A stretch of 51,992 nt of DNA from a virus, in the IMG/VR virus record IMGVR_UViG_3300011270_000008, positions 1-51,992 of that record. One strand, 5' to 3'. Shown here in pieces: positions 41,196 to 48,282 of the stretch. The position numbers and the translations under genes are program-made. The notes under the pieces were generated by a model, which was given only the letters and a program-made list of their open reading frames with translations, made no database searches and was not told the origin of the DNA. Position 1 is the stretch's first letter. Each line of letters starts with the position of its first letter.

Positions 41196-41563
41196 CCACA
41201 TTGTTGGCACTCACTCTCGCCGTCGCCATCGGACTAGCCGTCTTCACCCTCATCTGGGCTACGGTCATGCACAACCCTCATCGAGCATTGCCAGGCGATC
41301 CCACTCCCGTGAACGCCGAGCCGCACACCCATGAGCTGACCGTCGAACGCTGGTCTGACTCTCTCTGCCTGACCTATGGCACATCCGAGAAGTGGCTCCA
41401 CGGATGGGGGAGGTTCAGCGCATGGCGCATCAGGCTGGCTGCCGGAAGGCTCAAGCGAGAGCACGACCGCGGGAGCGCCCGGGCCGGTCGCCAGAACTCT
41501 GAGATCGCCCGGGCGACAGAGCTTGCCCGCCGGGACCTGGTCAAACGGGGATGGCGAGAGTGA
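41192..41563 (+). CDS. membrane-anchored protein
   Basis: 123 residues. An N-terminal membrane helix (LLALTLAVAIGLAVFTLIWA), then a basic soluble part (RIRLAAGRLKREHDRGSARA). ATGA-coupled. Unknown; it belongs to the small membrane cluster at 40.5-41.6 kb. Confidence 0.6.
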   Translation: MTTLLALTLAVAIGLAVFTLIWATVMHNPHRALPGDPTPVNAEPHTHELTVERWSDSLCLTYGTSEKWLHGWGRFSAWRIRLAAGRLKREHDRGSARAGRQNSEIARATELARRDLVKRGWRE

Positions 41564-41871
41564 AGCGCAACCACGCCATGGGCGAGGTGCTCGAGGATGC
41601 CGTGGGTGCCGCGGCCATCGCTTGGGAGCTCGACAAGGCCGTCCTCGAGGCTGCCCGCAAGACTGTCCACGGTGCCCAGATCCTCGCCGCCCACCTGCGC
41701 GCCCACAACACCCGCATCTCCCACTACCCCCCGAACGACCGCTACGCTACCCGCGCTGGCGCTGAGACCGAGTACCGCGAGACCCGAGTGCCCGACTACC
41801 ACCGCACGGAGGCCCTCGACAGTGCTCCCCTGGCGCTTCCCGCTGGCCGCGGCGTGGACGGTGACGAGTGA
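41560..41871 (+). CDS. 103-residue hypothetical protein
   Basis: GTG 41560 overlaps the previous TGA; ATG 41551 is also in frame. Helical (GAAAIAWELDKAVLEAARKT) with a charged tail. Unknown. Confidence 0.6.
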   Translation: MKRNHAMGEVLEDAVGAAAIAWELDKAVLEAARKTVHGAQILAAHLRAHNTRISHYPPNDRYATRAGAETEYRETRVPDYHRTEALDSAPLALPAGRGVDGDE

Positions 41872-42287
41872 GCACAGCAGGACCCATCGGGGGCCTTGAC
41901 GAGCCATGCGCCGCCTGCGGGCGGATCTGCGGGGAGCACAGCGTTCGGGAGTGGTCGGCGTGCATCGCCACTCCCCAAACCGACCTTCCATACGAGTCTC
42001 TCCCCGGCGACATCCCGGCGTTCCTGCGCCGTCGGTTCGGGCTGGACGAGAGCACCCTGGTGGCAGACACAGTCATCGCGAAAGCTGTCTCCCTTGAGGG
42101 GATCGGCGCCGGCCTGCCCATCGCTACACCCGGTCTGCTCCACGAGTTCGCCATCGGCCAACCTAACAGCTCGCCCATCCCGGTAGCCAAGATCCTGTTC
42201 CTCGCCCCACCCGATAGCATGCGGTCCTACGGCCGTCTGATCCGGGACAGTGCCAACGGTGCCGCCAACGCCGGGGGTAGACGATGA
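41868..42287 (+). CDS. 139-residue protein with CAACGRIC motif
   Basis: CAACGRICGEH near the N-terminus suggests a zinc site; the rest is alpha/beta (LVADTVIAKAVSLEGIGAGL). Its last codons (GGGGGTAGACGATGA) are part of a direct repeat. Unknown. Confidence 0.6.
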   Translation: MSTAGPIGGLDEPCAACGRICGEHSVREWSACIATPQTDLPYESLPGDIPAFLRRRFGLDESTLVADTVIAKAVSLEGIGAGLPIATPGLLHEFAIGQPNSSPIPVAKILFLAPPDSMRSYGRLIRDSANGAANAGGRR

Positions 42288-42344
42288 GCCTTACGCCTGA
42301 CCGGAATGATCCCCGTCTCACACATGGGGGTAGACGATGAGCCT
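42273..42344 (+). repeat. 19-bp direct repeat over a gene junction
   Basis: GGGGGTAGACGATGAGCCT occurs at 42273-42291 and again at 42326-42344 (53 bp apart). Each copy carries a TGA/ATGA stop-start overlap, so a gene junction has been duplicated or an assembly repeat is present. An 18-residue frame (42284-42340) lies between. Confidence 0.7.
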
Positions 42345-42596
42345 GTCCCCCAAGCCGAGGTCTACCTGATCTTGAGCGGCGAGGAGCGTGCCAAGGGCTT
42401 TGTCCGCCCGGTGCGGCGCTCCTACGTCCATTTGGTTTGCGGTACCACGACAAGCATGGCGCAAGAGATCGCGGAGACGTACGCCAGGACCCCGGCCTTC
42501 TACGGAGCCACCTACTGCGTTCACTGCCAGCGGCACCTGCCAGTCGGTGAGACCGGGGAATTCGTCTGGGACGATGGGACGAAGGTGGGCACATGA
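42306..42596 (+). CDS. conserved phage protein with Cys pairs
   Basis: About 96 residues from ATG 42306. VCGTTTSMAQEIAETYARTP, YGATYCVHCQRHLPVGETG and EFVWDDGTKVGT form a conserved actinophage family, probably zinc-binding. The true start may differ: with one more C in the run 42346-42350, ATG 42337 would begin MSLSPQAEVYLIL. ATGA overlap with the next gene. Confidence 0.7.
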   Translation: MIPVSHMGVDDEPVPQAEVYLILSGEERAKGFVRPVRRSYVHLVCGTTTSMAQEIAETYARTPAFYGATYCVHCQRHLPVGETGEFVWDDGTKVGT

Positions 42597-43435
42597 GCAC
42601 CGAGGCCCCCCGCAAGCCCTCAGCTCGCGGCTACGCTTGGGACCGCCTTGCCGTGCAGATCTACCGCCGCGACGGGGGCTACCAGGACGCCGACGGCCGC
42701 TGGCACAACGTCTGCCGCAACTGGACGGAAGCCAAGCGGCTCGGCTTGCCCGCCCCTTGCCCGAACAACGGCGAAGACGAGGTATGGGCCTGCCACTCCA
42801 ACTCGTGGGCCAACTACCCGGCGCTGCGCCTGGTGCCTGAGAACATCTTCGCCTTCTGCCGCCACTGCGACCCCGACCGCAACCCGGAGATGCGCCCGGG
42901 GTGGTGGGGAGACCCCAAGGAGCCCGTCGTCGCTGGCTGGGAGCGCACCGGGAGCCGAGCACCGAAGTGGGTCAAGGGAACTCGGAAGCCACCCGAACTC
43001 GACCGCTGGGTAGTTCCCGGATTCGTCCTGCTGCTGGCCGCTGTCGCCTTCGTCGTCATCAGCTTCTACGCCGCCGGCCCCTGGCTGCGCCTCGGCCTAC
43101 TGACCTTCGCTGTCAGTGCTCCCATGTGGTGGCTGCAGGCCCGTCACCGCCTGGCCGTCCTCGAGCTGTCCGTGCCGCTCTGGTGGCTGATCGTTGTCGC
43201 CGACGTCGACCTGCGCTACTACTGGTCCTTCGCACGGCACTTCACCGTCGGCGATCCCCAGCCGTTCGGCCTGCAGCTCCTGCTATCCGTCATCCTCTGG
43301 GGAGCCTGCCTGCTGGCCATCCACATGGTCCTGCGGCACCGCTGGCTGGGGCGCGGGGGCCGGGCCACGCTGCACGGCATCGAGCGGCTGTGGGGCAAAG
43401 CAAAGGGACTCCGAAGAGTCCCCAAGCTGCCGTAG
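42593..43435 (+). CDS. multi-pass membrane protein with HNH-like N-terminus
   Basis: 280 residues. The first ~120 (RLAVQIYRRDGGYQDADG, CRNWTEAKRLGLPAPCPNN, FAFCRHCDPDRNP) have Cys/His spacing like a degenerate HNH or zinc domain. Four hydrophobic segments follow (VPGFVLLLAAVAFVVISFY and others to about 255), then a basic tail. An odd combination; role unknown. Last gene of the rightward operon. Confidence 0.65.
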   Translation: MSTEAPRKPSARGYAWDRLAVQIYRRDGGYQDADGRWHNVCRNWTEAKRLGLPAPCPNNGEDEVWACHSNSWANYPALRLVPENIFAFCRHCDPDRNPEMRPGWWGDPKEPVVAGWERTGSRAPKWVKGTRKPPELDRWVVPGFVLLLAAVAFVVISFYAAGPWLRLGLLTFAVSAPMWWLQARHRLAVLELSVPLWWLIVVADVDLRYYWSFARHFTVGDPQPFGLQLLLSVILWGACLLAIHMVLRHRWLGRGGRATLHGIERLWGKAKGLRRVPKLP

Positions 43436-43440
43436 CTGGG

Positions 43441-43458
43441 CTACTCGAAGCTGAGTAG
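43441..43458 (+). terminator. hairpins between convergent operons
   Basis: CTACTC (43441-43446) pairs with GAGTAG (43453-43458). A second hairpin, GGGACTC/GAGTCCC (43405-43422), lies inside the end of the preceding gene. Their place between converging genes suits bidirectional termination. Downstream to 43533 nothing else was seen. Confidence 0.5.
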
Positions 43459-43533
43459 GGCGGGATTCAGGACGCCGCCGCTCTCGTTCGCTCGTTCCCC
43501 CTCAGTACTGATCTGGGTCTCGAGGTTGTGCCA

Positions 43534-43789
43534 TCATCGAAGCTGCTCCCCATGTGTCCAGCACTGGGAGAGAGTGGAGACGGCGGCGCCATACATGAAC
43601 CCCGTGATCCCCTCTGTGTCGGCCTCGTGGGACAATAGGTTTGGCGACAGCCTCCAACGTCTCGCCTGCTGTCATCCTCGCCTCCATGGCATCCGCCCAC
43701 CGCTCTGCGAAGTCGAGGACCGCCTTTCCGTACGGGTCCGTGTTTGCCTCTCGTGCTGCCTGCCATCCGGCTTCGTTCGCCAGCTTCAT
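43534..43789 (-). pseudogene. 84-residue conserved protein, frame broken by one base
   Basis: Leftward ATG at 43789 behind GGGAGGG. The first frame reads MKLANEAGWQAAREANTDP to ETLEAVAKPIV; after the G3 run at 43629-43631 (CCC on the coding strand), the sensible protein continues one frame over: HEADTEGITGFMYGAAVSTL, then CWTHGEQLR and TGA at 43534-43536. Removing one base restores 85 codons. A family with MYG and WxHGxxLR motifs is common in actinophages. As sequenced, the frame instead runs to 43502. Confidence 0.6.
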
Positions 43790-43983
43790 CACAGCCCTCC
43801 CTTTCGTCGGTTCCTTCGCCATTCCAGCAGGTCCCTGATGAACCACCCGAACGTCGCCACGGGCATAACACCGCCCCGTTGGAGCGGAGACTCGGACCCC
43901 ACTCGGCAGTTTGGGTCAGCGCCGCCGCAGATCCGACAGACGACGGTGCCGTCGAGGTTGCGGTAGGTCGGCCCGTACCTCAT
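43789..43983 (-). CDS. 64-residue zinc-finger-like protein
   Basis: ATG 43983 overlaps the upstream stop (ATGA) and the stop overlaps the next ATG. CRICGGADPNC is the likely metal site; the end is basic (RRNRRKGGL). Unknown. Confidence 0.6.
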   Translation of the reverse strand: MRYGPTYRNLDGTVVCRICGGADPNCRVGSESPLQRGGVMPVATFGWFIRDLLEWRRNRRKGGL

Positions 43984-44576
43984 CGCTCCCGCAACCTCGC
44001 CGCGATAACGCTGCGCTCCAAATCGGTCAGGTCCCACACGGCCACGACGGCATAGAGATCCCCGCCGATGTGCCGCAGCAGGAACGGGTCGTACGGCACG
44101 ACCTTCTGCCACTCGGCCTCCCAGAGAACGTGGTAGCCGATCAGCCGCCCCTTCGGCCGTAGGGGGAGCGGCACCAGCGGCACGAGGGCCTGCGCCCGGT
44201 GGGAGCGCTGCTCATCCCAGCGGTACTCCGGGAGCGTGCCCGCTGGCAGCGTCGTCAGCCGCCCCGACGCCCTGCCCCGCAGCCTCCACGACTGCACATC
44301 CGAGCCGAATCTTGCCGACCCGTCGGGGGAGGTATCGACGAAGCACCACCGCGCATCCGCCCGGGTGATCGCCAGTTTGGGCAGGCCCCGGTCGTCCACC
44401 CCGACCGCCCGCATCGTCTCCACCAGGTTGAGTAGCGTGCGGCCCGCAGCGAGCAGCTTGTAGCCCCGCATGATCCGCTCATCCTCTGGCGTGCCCCGCT
44501 CGGCGACGGCATCCCGATAGGCCAGGAACGCCTTGCGGGCCTCGTTGCGGTTCATGCTGATCGTCTCCACGTCCAC
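43980..44576 (-). CDS. 198-residue hypothetical protein
   Basis: GTG 44576 lies six bases after AAAGGAGG. The helical start (RNEARKAFLAYRDAVAERG) is followed by a mostly beta domain. No family recognised. Central gene of the leftward operon. Confidence 0.65.
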   Translation of the reverse strand: MDVETISMNRNEARKAFLAYRDAVAERGTPEDERIMRGYKLLAAGRTLLNLVETMRAVGVDDRGLPKLAITRADARWCFVDTSPDGSARFGSDVQSWRLRGRASGRLTTLPAGTLPEYRWDEQRSHRAQALVPLVPLPLRPKGRLIGYHVLWEAEWQKVVPYDPFLLRHIGGDLYAVVAVWDLTDLERSVIAARLRER

Positions 44577-44577
44577 C

Positions 44578-44790
44578 TCACGCCTCCTTTGCGAAGTCCC
44601 TGGCTGTCACGCTGGTGAGCACGTACCAGAGCCACGGCCGCGTGGCGAGCAGCTTGGCCGCCGCCTCATGCAGATTCTGAGCCACGATCTCCCCGACAGC
44701 ATTGCTCACCCACCACGTCCCCGGCAGGTTCCCGGCCTCCCCCGGAGTCTCCTCAGCGGTCCAGGGGAGCAGCCATTCGTCGGTGGTCAT
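44578..44790 (-). CDS. 70-residue hypothetical protein
   Basis: ATGA-coupled to the leading gene of the operon. Trp-rich (GTWWVSNAVGEIVAQN, TRPWLWYVLTSV). Unknown. Confidence 0.6.
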   Translation of the reverse strand: MTTDEWLLPWTAEETPGEAGNLPGTWWVSNAVGEIVAQNLHEAAAKLLATRPWLWYVLTSVTARDFAKEA

Positions 44791-44969
44791 GAGCGGCTCG
44801 ATTCCTTCCAGTAGTCGATGGCAGCCCGGAGTGCCTCACCGATGGCGACGGGCGTGGTTACGCTGGCACCGTAGTGCTGTGCCAAGATGCCCTTGAACTT
44901 GGCCAAGTCGACCTCATCGCTGCGGAACATCCAGAGCTGCTTGTGTGTCGTGGTGCTCGGCTTTCCCAT
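44787..44969 (-). CDS. possible ribbon-helix-helix regulator, first leftward gene
   Basis: 60 residues behind GAAGGGAG. One strand (QLWMFRSDEVDL) and two helices (AKFKGILAQHYGAS, PVAIGEALRAAIDYWKESS) give a plausible RHH pattern. It begins next to five GTAC boxes, so it is the best candidate to bind them and control both promoters. Confidence 0.55.
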   Translation of the reverse strand: MGKPSTTTHKQLWMFRSDEVDLAKFKGILAQHYGASVTTPVAIGEALRAAIDYWKESSRS

Positions 44970-44987
44970 GCTGCTCCCTTCTCTCTA

Positions 44988-45025
44988 GGTACAGGTACCA
45001 TGATAGTACCTTGACGTACCGTACC
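44988..45025. promoter_or_regulatory. operator-like cluster of GTAC boxes
   Basis: GTAC occurs five times in 38 bases (44989, 44995, 45006, 45016, 45021), within GGTAC, GGTACC and GTACC. Several spacings are close to one or one half helical turn (5, 6, 10, 11). The boxes overlap the rightward -35 and a leftward TACTAT. This is a divergent control region. Confidence 0.65.
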
Positions 45026-45039
45026 GCAACCCCTAAGAT
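45011..45039 (+). promoter_or_regulatory. rightward promoter
   Basis: TTGACG (45011-45016) and TAAGAT (45034-45039) with a 17-base spacer, the best sigma-70-like promoter in the window. The -10 lies in the first copy of a 22-bp tandem repeat, and the second copy offers a second TAAGAT at 45056. Confidence 0.7.
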
Positions 45040-45077
45040 GAGTCCGTCAGCCCACTAAGATGAGTCCGTCAGCCCAC
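45034..45077 (+). repeat. 22-bp perfect tandem repeat
   Basis: Two identical copies (45034-45055 and 45056-45077) beginning TAAGATGAGTCCGTCAG. The duplicated unit contains the promoter -10 and the likely start of transcription. It may double the -10 or act as a binding repeat. Confidence 0.85.
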
Positions 45078-45092
45078 CAGAAAGGAAACGAC

Positions 45093-45269
45093 GTGTCCGC
45101 AATCAGCAGGATCCGCCGGGCGGGATACCCGGCCCTTAAGTACCTCGGCGACGCGCAGGCAGTCGAGAAGGCCCTCAAGACCGGCAGCGCCAGGCCGATC
45201 GAGAAGCGCATCGAGCGCCGGATGCTCGGCCGCACCGCCGGCCAGATCATTCGGATGGTGACCAAGTGA
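45093..45269 (+). CDS. 58-residue basic protein
   Basis: GTG 45093 behind AAAGGAAA. It is strongly basic and helical (KALKTGSARPIEKRIERRML). First gene after the rightward promoter. It resembles small DNA-binding proteins but no family is recognised. Confidence 0.6.
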   Translation: MSAISRIRRAGYPALKYLGDAQAVEKALKTGSARPIEKRIERRMLGRTAGQIIRMVTK

Positions 45270-45316
45270 ACCCCCGGTTTCCCCCCAGAACTCCCCAACT
45301 TCCCCCAGCTTTGCCG

Positions 45317-45328
45317 TAAGATCCCGGC
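45317..45328 (+). promoter_or_regulatory. possible leaderless promoter before 45329
   Basis: TAAGAT at 45317-45322 lies 7 bases before the ATG at 45329, which has no Shine-Dalgarno. Transcription starting at the ATG (a leaderless mRNA, common in actinobacteria) would fit. The -35 is not recognisable. The 50 bases upstream are strongly C-rich. Confidence 0.35.
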
Positions 45329-45805
45329 ATGGGCCGCATGCGAACCGTGATCGATGCCGTCACAGCCCACGTAGAGCGCACCGTCCAACTACCCGAGCAC
45401 CAGACGCAGAAGTACGCCTTCCCCCTGTCGATGACGCCTGACCGCTGCCCCATGTTCGCCGTCTACGCTGTCCGCTACCCCCGCCGCATCATCGCCACGC
45501 CCGGCACCTACGAGTGGGACCTCGAGCTCGAGATCGCTTGGTATGAGTCGGGCGCCTCCTACGGCGAGACGGCGGGCGCCACCGACAACGATCTGCCCGG
45601 CCGCATGCTGGACACCATCGAGGCCATCGGCGACGTCCTCGAGACCCTCGCCGTCGCCATCCCCGGTGCCCCGCCAGCGAGCGGCATTGACCTCAGCCCC
45701 TACGCCACCATCGCCGTCGGCGAGACCACGCCGAACCAATCCATGGTCTGGCGCGCCTACTACGAGGTGACCGTGACCGGCACAGCCCTGCGGGCTATCC
45801 CGTGA
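45329..45805 (+). CDS. possible tail terminator-like protein
   Basis: 158 residues. The alpha/beta pattern (MRTVIDAVTAHVERTVQLPE, TYEWDLELEIAWYESGASYG, DLPGRMLDTIEAIGDVLETL) recalls siphovirus tail terminator or gpU-like proteins, which are missing from the main tail module. It is far from that module, so this is tentative. Confidence 0.5.
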   Translation: MGRMRTVIDAVTAHVERTVQLPEHQTQKYAFPLSMTPDRCPMFAVYAVRYPRRIIATPGTYEWDLELEIAWYESGASYGETAGATDNDLPGRMLDTIEAIGDVLETLAVAIPGAPPASGIDLSPYATIAVGETTPNQSMVWRAYYEVTVTGTALRAIP

Positions 45806-46092
45806 GCGACGAAGAGACGCTCGCCCGGGTCATGCGGCGCATGTTGGAAGACGAAGACGAGGAGGTCTATCTCGACGTTGACCCTGAGCACCCGCGGTCG
45901 GCCACCATTGACGGCCATGTTGACCTCCAACCAAGCGAAGCCGAGGTGCTGTACCGGATTCGCCAACTGGCCCGACAGCGAGCGGATTTAGGGCTGCCCG
46001 GCGACTTCAAACCTGAGTCCTACCGCATCACCTTCAACAATGATGGGACGGTTAAGACGACGCTCACGGGGACCTCCGAGGCCTCCGAGTGA
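45802..46092 (+). CDS. 96-residue acidic protein
   Basis: GTGA-coupled on both sides. Acidic N-terminus (RMLEDEDEEVYLDVDPEH) and a helix (EAEVLYRIRQLARQRADLG). Unknown. Confidence 0.6.
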   Translation: MSDEETLARVMRRMLEDEDEEVYLDVDPEHPRSATIDGHVDLQPSEAEVLYRIRQLARQRADLGLPGDFKPESYRITFNNDGTVKTTLTGTSEASE

Positions 46093-46367
46093 GAGTCGAG
46101 CGTCAGCAGTGGGGCTACCTGGAACTCCATAACCGCTACGCCGGGCCGCTGTGGGTCAGACCTGACGCCATCACGTCAGTGCGCTCGGCCTCGCTAGCCG
46201 CCCTCGGCGACGTCACCCACGATGGGGAAAGCATCATCACCGTGGCTCTGGTGGAGCTTCAGGTGCAGCACACTCCCGCCGAACTCATGGAGGCTATCGG
46301 CCTAATCGGGCGCCGAGAAATCCGCTCTGACGGCCACCTCAAGTATCCCGACGGGGGAGAATCGTGA
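46089..46367 (+). CDS. 92-residue hypothetical protein
   Basis: Beta-rich (LELHNRYAGPLWVRPDAITS, ESIITVALVELQVQHTPAEL). GTGA-coupled. The HNRYAGPLWVRPDAI stretch suggests a small SH3-like or regulatory barrel; not assigned. Confidence 0.55.
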   Translation: MRVERQQWGYLELHNRYAGPLWVRPDAITSVRSASLAALGDVTHDGESIITVALVELQVQHTPAELMEAIGLIGRREIRSDGHLKYPDGGES

Positions 46368-46579
46368 CCCCCACCCCCCATGATTTTGAGCCCCTCGACG
46401 AAGACTTCAACCCCGACCCCGACACGCTCTGCCCCAACTGCGTGGCCGACACGATCGACCCCAGATCCTTCTTCGGATGGTGCCGCCGCTGTACCGGGCG
46501 GGCCGTCGCTGCCCACAAAGCCGGCCGGCAACAGCGCTGGCGAGCGAGCACCGCCCCCCAGAAAGCGAGCGCAACGTGA
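46364..46579 (+). CDS. 71-residue zinc-ribbon-like protein
   Basis: CPNCVAD and CRRCTGR pairs about 15 residues apart and a basic tail. GTGA-coupled on both sides. Confidence 0.55.
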   Translation: MTPTPHDFEPLDEDFNPDPDTLCPNCVADTIDPRSFFGWCRRCTGRAVAAHKAGRQQRWRASTAPQKASAT

Positions 46580-46749
46580 AGACGATTGAGGTGGTGATCG
46601 TCAACGAGGACGGGATCACCGTGACCGAAGCTCTGGCAGACGATGTCGGCGACGAATGCCTGCTCAACTGGGCTGACCCGTCCGGAGAGAAGCATCTGTT
46701 CCGTCTCCGCCACGACATCAGGCAAATCTGGATCGAGGTGGGGCCGTGA
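46576..46749 (+). CDS. 57-residue hypothetical protein
   Basis: Compact alpha/beta (KTIEVVIVNEDGITVTEALA). GTGA overlaps. Unknown. Confidence 0.5.
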   Translation: MKTIEVVIVNEDGITVTEALADDVGDECLLNWADPSGEKHLFRLRHDIRQIWIEVGP

Positions 46750-47057
46750 ACTCGCCCGTTGCCATCCTCGTCTTGATTGCCGTCGCATCAGGACTGCTCG
46801 CGCTGGTGTTCGCAGGGCTGGACCGACTTGTCTCCCGTCGCCGCAAATCCAAGCCCGAGCCCACCCGTGAGGTGGTCATCCTCTGCCGGGATGACTCCTC
46901 TTTCGGCGGCGTGGAGTTGCGCCGGGATGCCGCCGGTATCCTGCTCGGTGCCCCCAAGCTGCTGCCCGACGACGGCCCCCCCGTCAAGCTCGAAGGTGAC
47001 CTGTGGGTGCCAGCGACGAACATCCGGGCCATCCAGATCATCGGGCCAACGCTGTGA
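46746..47057 (+). CDS. membrane-anchored small protein
   Basis: 103 residues. N-terminal membrane helix (VAILVLIAVASGLLALVFAG), basic stop-transfer (RRRKSK), then a beta-rich soluble domain. Unknown. Confidence 0.55.
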   Translation: MNSPVAILVLIAVASGLLALVFAGLDRLVSRRRKSKPEPTREVVILCRDDSSFGGVELRRDAAGILLGAPKLLPDDGPPVKLEGDLWVPATNIRAIQIIGPTL

Positions 47058-47305
47058 GCATGCCTCCGGAAGTCAGGGAGCAACTGAGCGAGATTGCCTC
47101 TCGCTGCTGGACAGCCGACGGCGTTCTGTACGTGACACCGGATGAGTACCTATTGCTCCGAGAGTGGGCGGAACGCGCTGAAGAGTGGGACGACATCTTG
47201 ATGCAGCAGTACCGGAGCAGCTTGCCACACGTGCTTCCCGCGGTCGGCTCCGTCGGAATCTACGGTGCCTTGAAGGTCGTGGTGGAACGTGAGCCGACGC
47301 TGTGA
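47054..47305 (+). CDS. 83-residue hypothetical protein
   Basis: GTGA start. Helical and acidic (PDEYLLLREWAERAEEWDDI). Unknown. Confidence 0.55.
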   Translation: MSMPPEVREQLSEIASRCWTADGVLYVTPDEYLLLREWAERAEEWDDILMQQYRSSLPHVLPAVGSVGIYGALKVVVEREPTL

Positions 47306-47445
47306 TCCGAGACTGGCTGCGAAGCTGGCGAGCCTTCTGCGGCTGCTGCGGCCGGGCCTATCTGTACCGCCCCCGCCAGCCCGATCCGTTCTGGTGCAGC
47401 GCCTGCCGCGGCCATGTTCTCCCGGCTGGTTGCGGACCCACGTGA
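47302..47445 (+). CDS. 47-residue zinc-ribbon-like peptide
   Basis: GTG 47302. CGCCGR and CSACRG pairs 19 residues apart in a basic peptide. Last gene before the array unit. Confidence 0.5.
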   Translation: MIRDWLRSWRAFCGCCGRAYLYRPRQPDPFWCSACRGHVLPAGCGPT

Positions 47446-47507
47446 GAGCGCACCTACGCCGCCCGGTTCGGGCGTGACTGCCCCCGGAGTCACTAACTTA
47501 GGCAAGG

Positions 47508-47580
47508 TAGAATGGAAGGGCAAGTGAAGCCCCCGCAGCGCCGTAACGCTCGGGGGCATGGTCCGAACCTATGAAGGAGG
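47508..47580 (+). promoter_or_regulatory. leader of the array unit: -10 box, hairpin, strong RBS
   Basis: TAGAAT (47508-47513) may be a -10 box; no clear -35 is seen. The leader hairpin is 11 bp with one bulge: GCCCCCG/CGGGGGC and AGCG/CGCT (47529-47557). AAGGAGG at 47574-47580 is a near-perfect ribosome site six bases before GTG 47587. The leader shares AAGTGAAGCCCC and the hairpin plan with the leader at 29.84 kb. Confidence 0.55.
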
Positions 47581-47586
47581 TTGGAC

Positions 47587-47955
47587 GTGGTCAAGTCTAC
47601 GCAAGCGGCTGCCCTGACGGCTGTTGCCGGTGGTCCTGAGACCCCGAGCAATGACGGCGCCGAGATCATCCAGTACGCTGAACCGGCGTTGGTCCGAGTC
47701 ACCCTCGAAGGGTCGTCGGCGCTGTTGTTTCACCGGTGGTCGGTGGAGTCTGTGGCCGAGAAATCGGCCGCTGCGAAGAACTCCCGGGCCAAGAAAACGG
47801 ACGATGTGGAGTCCTACGTTTGGCGCAACGATGACGGGGCCGAATACGTCCAGCCCCGAGACCTGTTGGAGACGCTGACGCTGGCTGGCCGAGTGATCGG
47901 CATCGGAGACTTCCGGCCAACCTACGGCCGGTTCAACATCGTGCGATTCGAGTAG
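47587..47955 (+). CDS. small protein heading the pentamer array
   Basis: 122 residues from GTG 47587, six bases behind AAGGAGG; the TTG at 47581 touches the RBS and is unlikely. A strand-like start (PALVRVTLEGSSALLFHRW) is followed by a Lys-rich helix, DGAEYVQPRDLLETLTLAG and a Gly-rich end, RVIGIGDFRPTYGRFNIVRF. The VRVxLEG strand, the PxDLxETL helix and the final GIG..R..YGRF loop recall RAMP (Cas5/6/7-like RRM-fold) proteins, but this copy is short. The link is inference. The array starts five bases after its TAG. Confidence 0.75.
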   Translation: MVKSTQAAALTAVAGGPETPSNDGAEIIQYAEPALVRVTLEGSSALLFHRWSVESVAEKSAAAKNSRAKKTDDVESYVWRNDDGAEYVQPRDLLETLTLAGRVIGIGDFRPTYGRFNIVRFE

Positions 47956-47960
47956 TGCTC

Positions 47961-48280
47961 AGGCGTGGTTGAGTGAGGCCCGGCGTGCCAAGGCCCGGTT
48001 CGGTACGGCTCGCAGCGGCAAGGTAGGGCTTGGCGAGCCGGGGCAAGGCAAGGTTCGGCGTGGCGCGGTCCAGTTGGGTACGCCTCGGCGCGGTGGGGTT
48101 TTGGTGCGGTGAGGACAAGTCACGGCTTGGCGAGGTGCGCCGCCGTTTGGTGCGGTGCGGTAAGGCTGGCCGAGGCAAGATCGGGGTTTGGTACGGGATT
48201 CGGTAGTCCGCTTTTAGGTCCGGCTGGACGTGGTGTGTCAGGGTACGCTCGGGCATGGCGGGGTTGGGCGTGGTTAGGGA
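47961..48280 (+). repeat. NGGYN pentamer array, about 64 units
   Basis: Reading from 47961 in steps of five gives AGGCG, TGGTT, GAGTG, AGGCC, CGGCG and so on. Of the first 28 units, 22 have GG at positions 2-3, and every one of those 22 has C or T at position 4. The phase slips at about 48100 (GG moves two bases later by 48124) and returns by 48201, where units such as CGGTA, AGGTC, CGGCT and TGGTG continue to 48280. Units differ from each other, so this is a periodic pattern and not a simple satellite. No open frame crosses it. Confidence 0.9.
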
Positions 48281-48282
48281 AC

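Noticed and set aside
47961-48280. CRISPR array
   Set aside because: Units are five bases long with no spacers or conserved repeats of 20-40 bp, and no Cas1/Cas2 genes are present.
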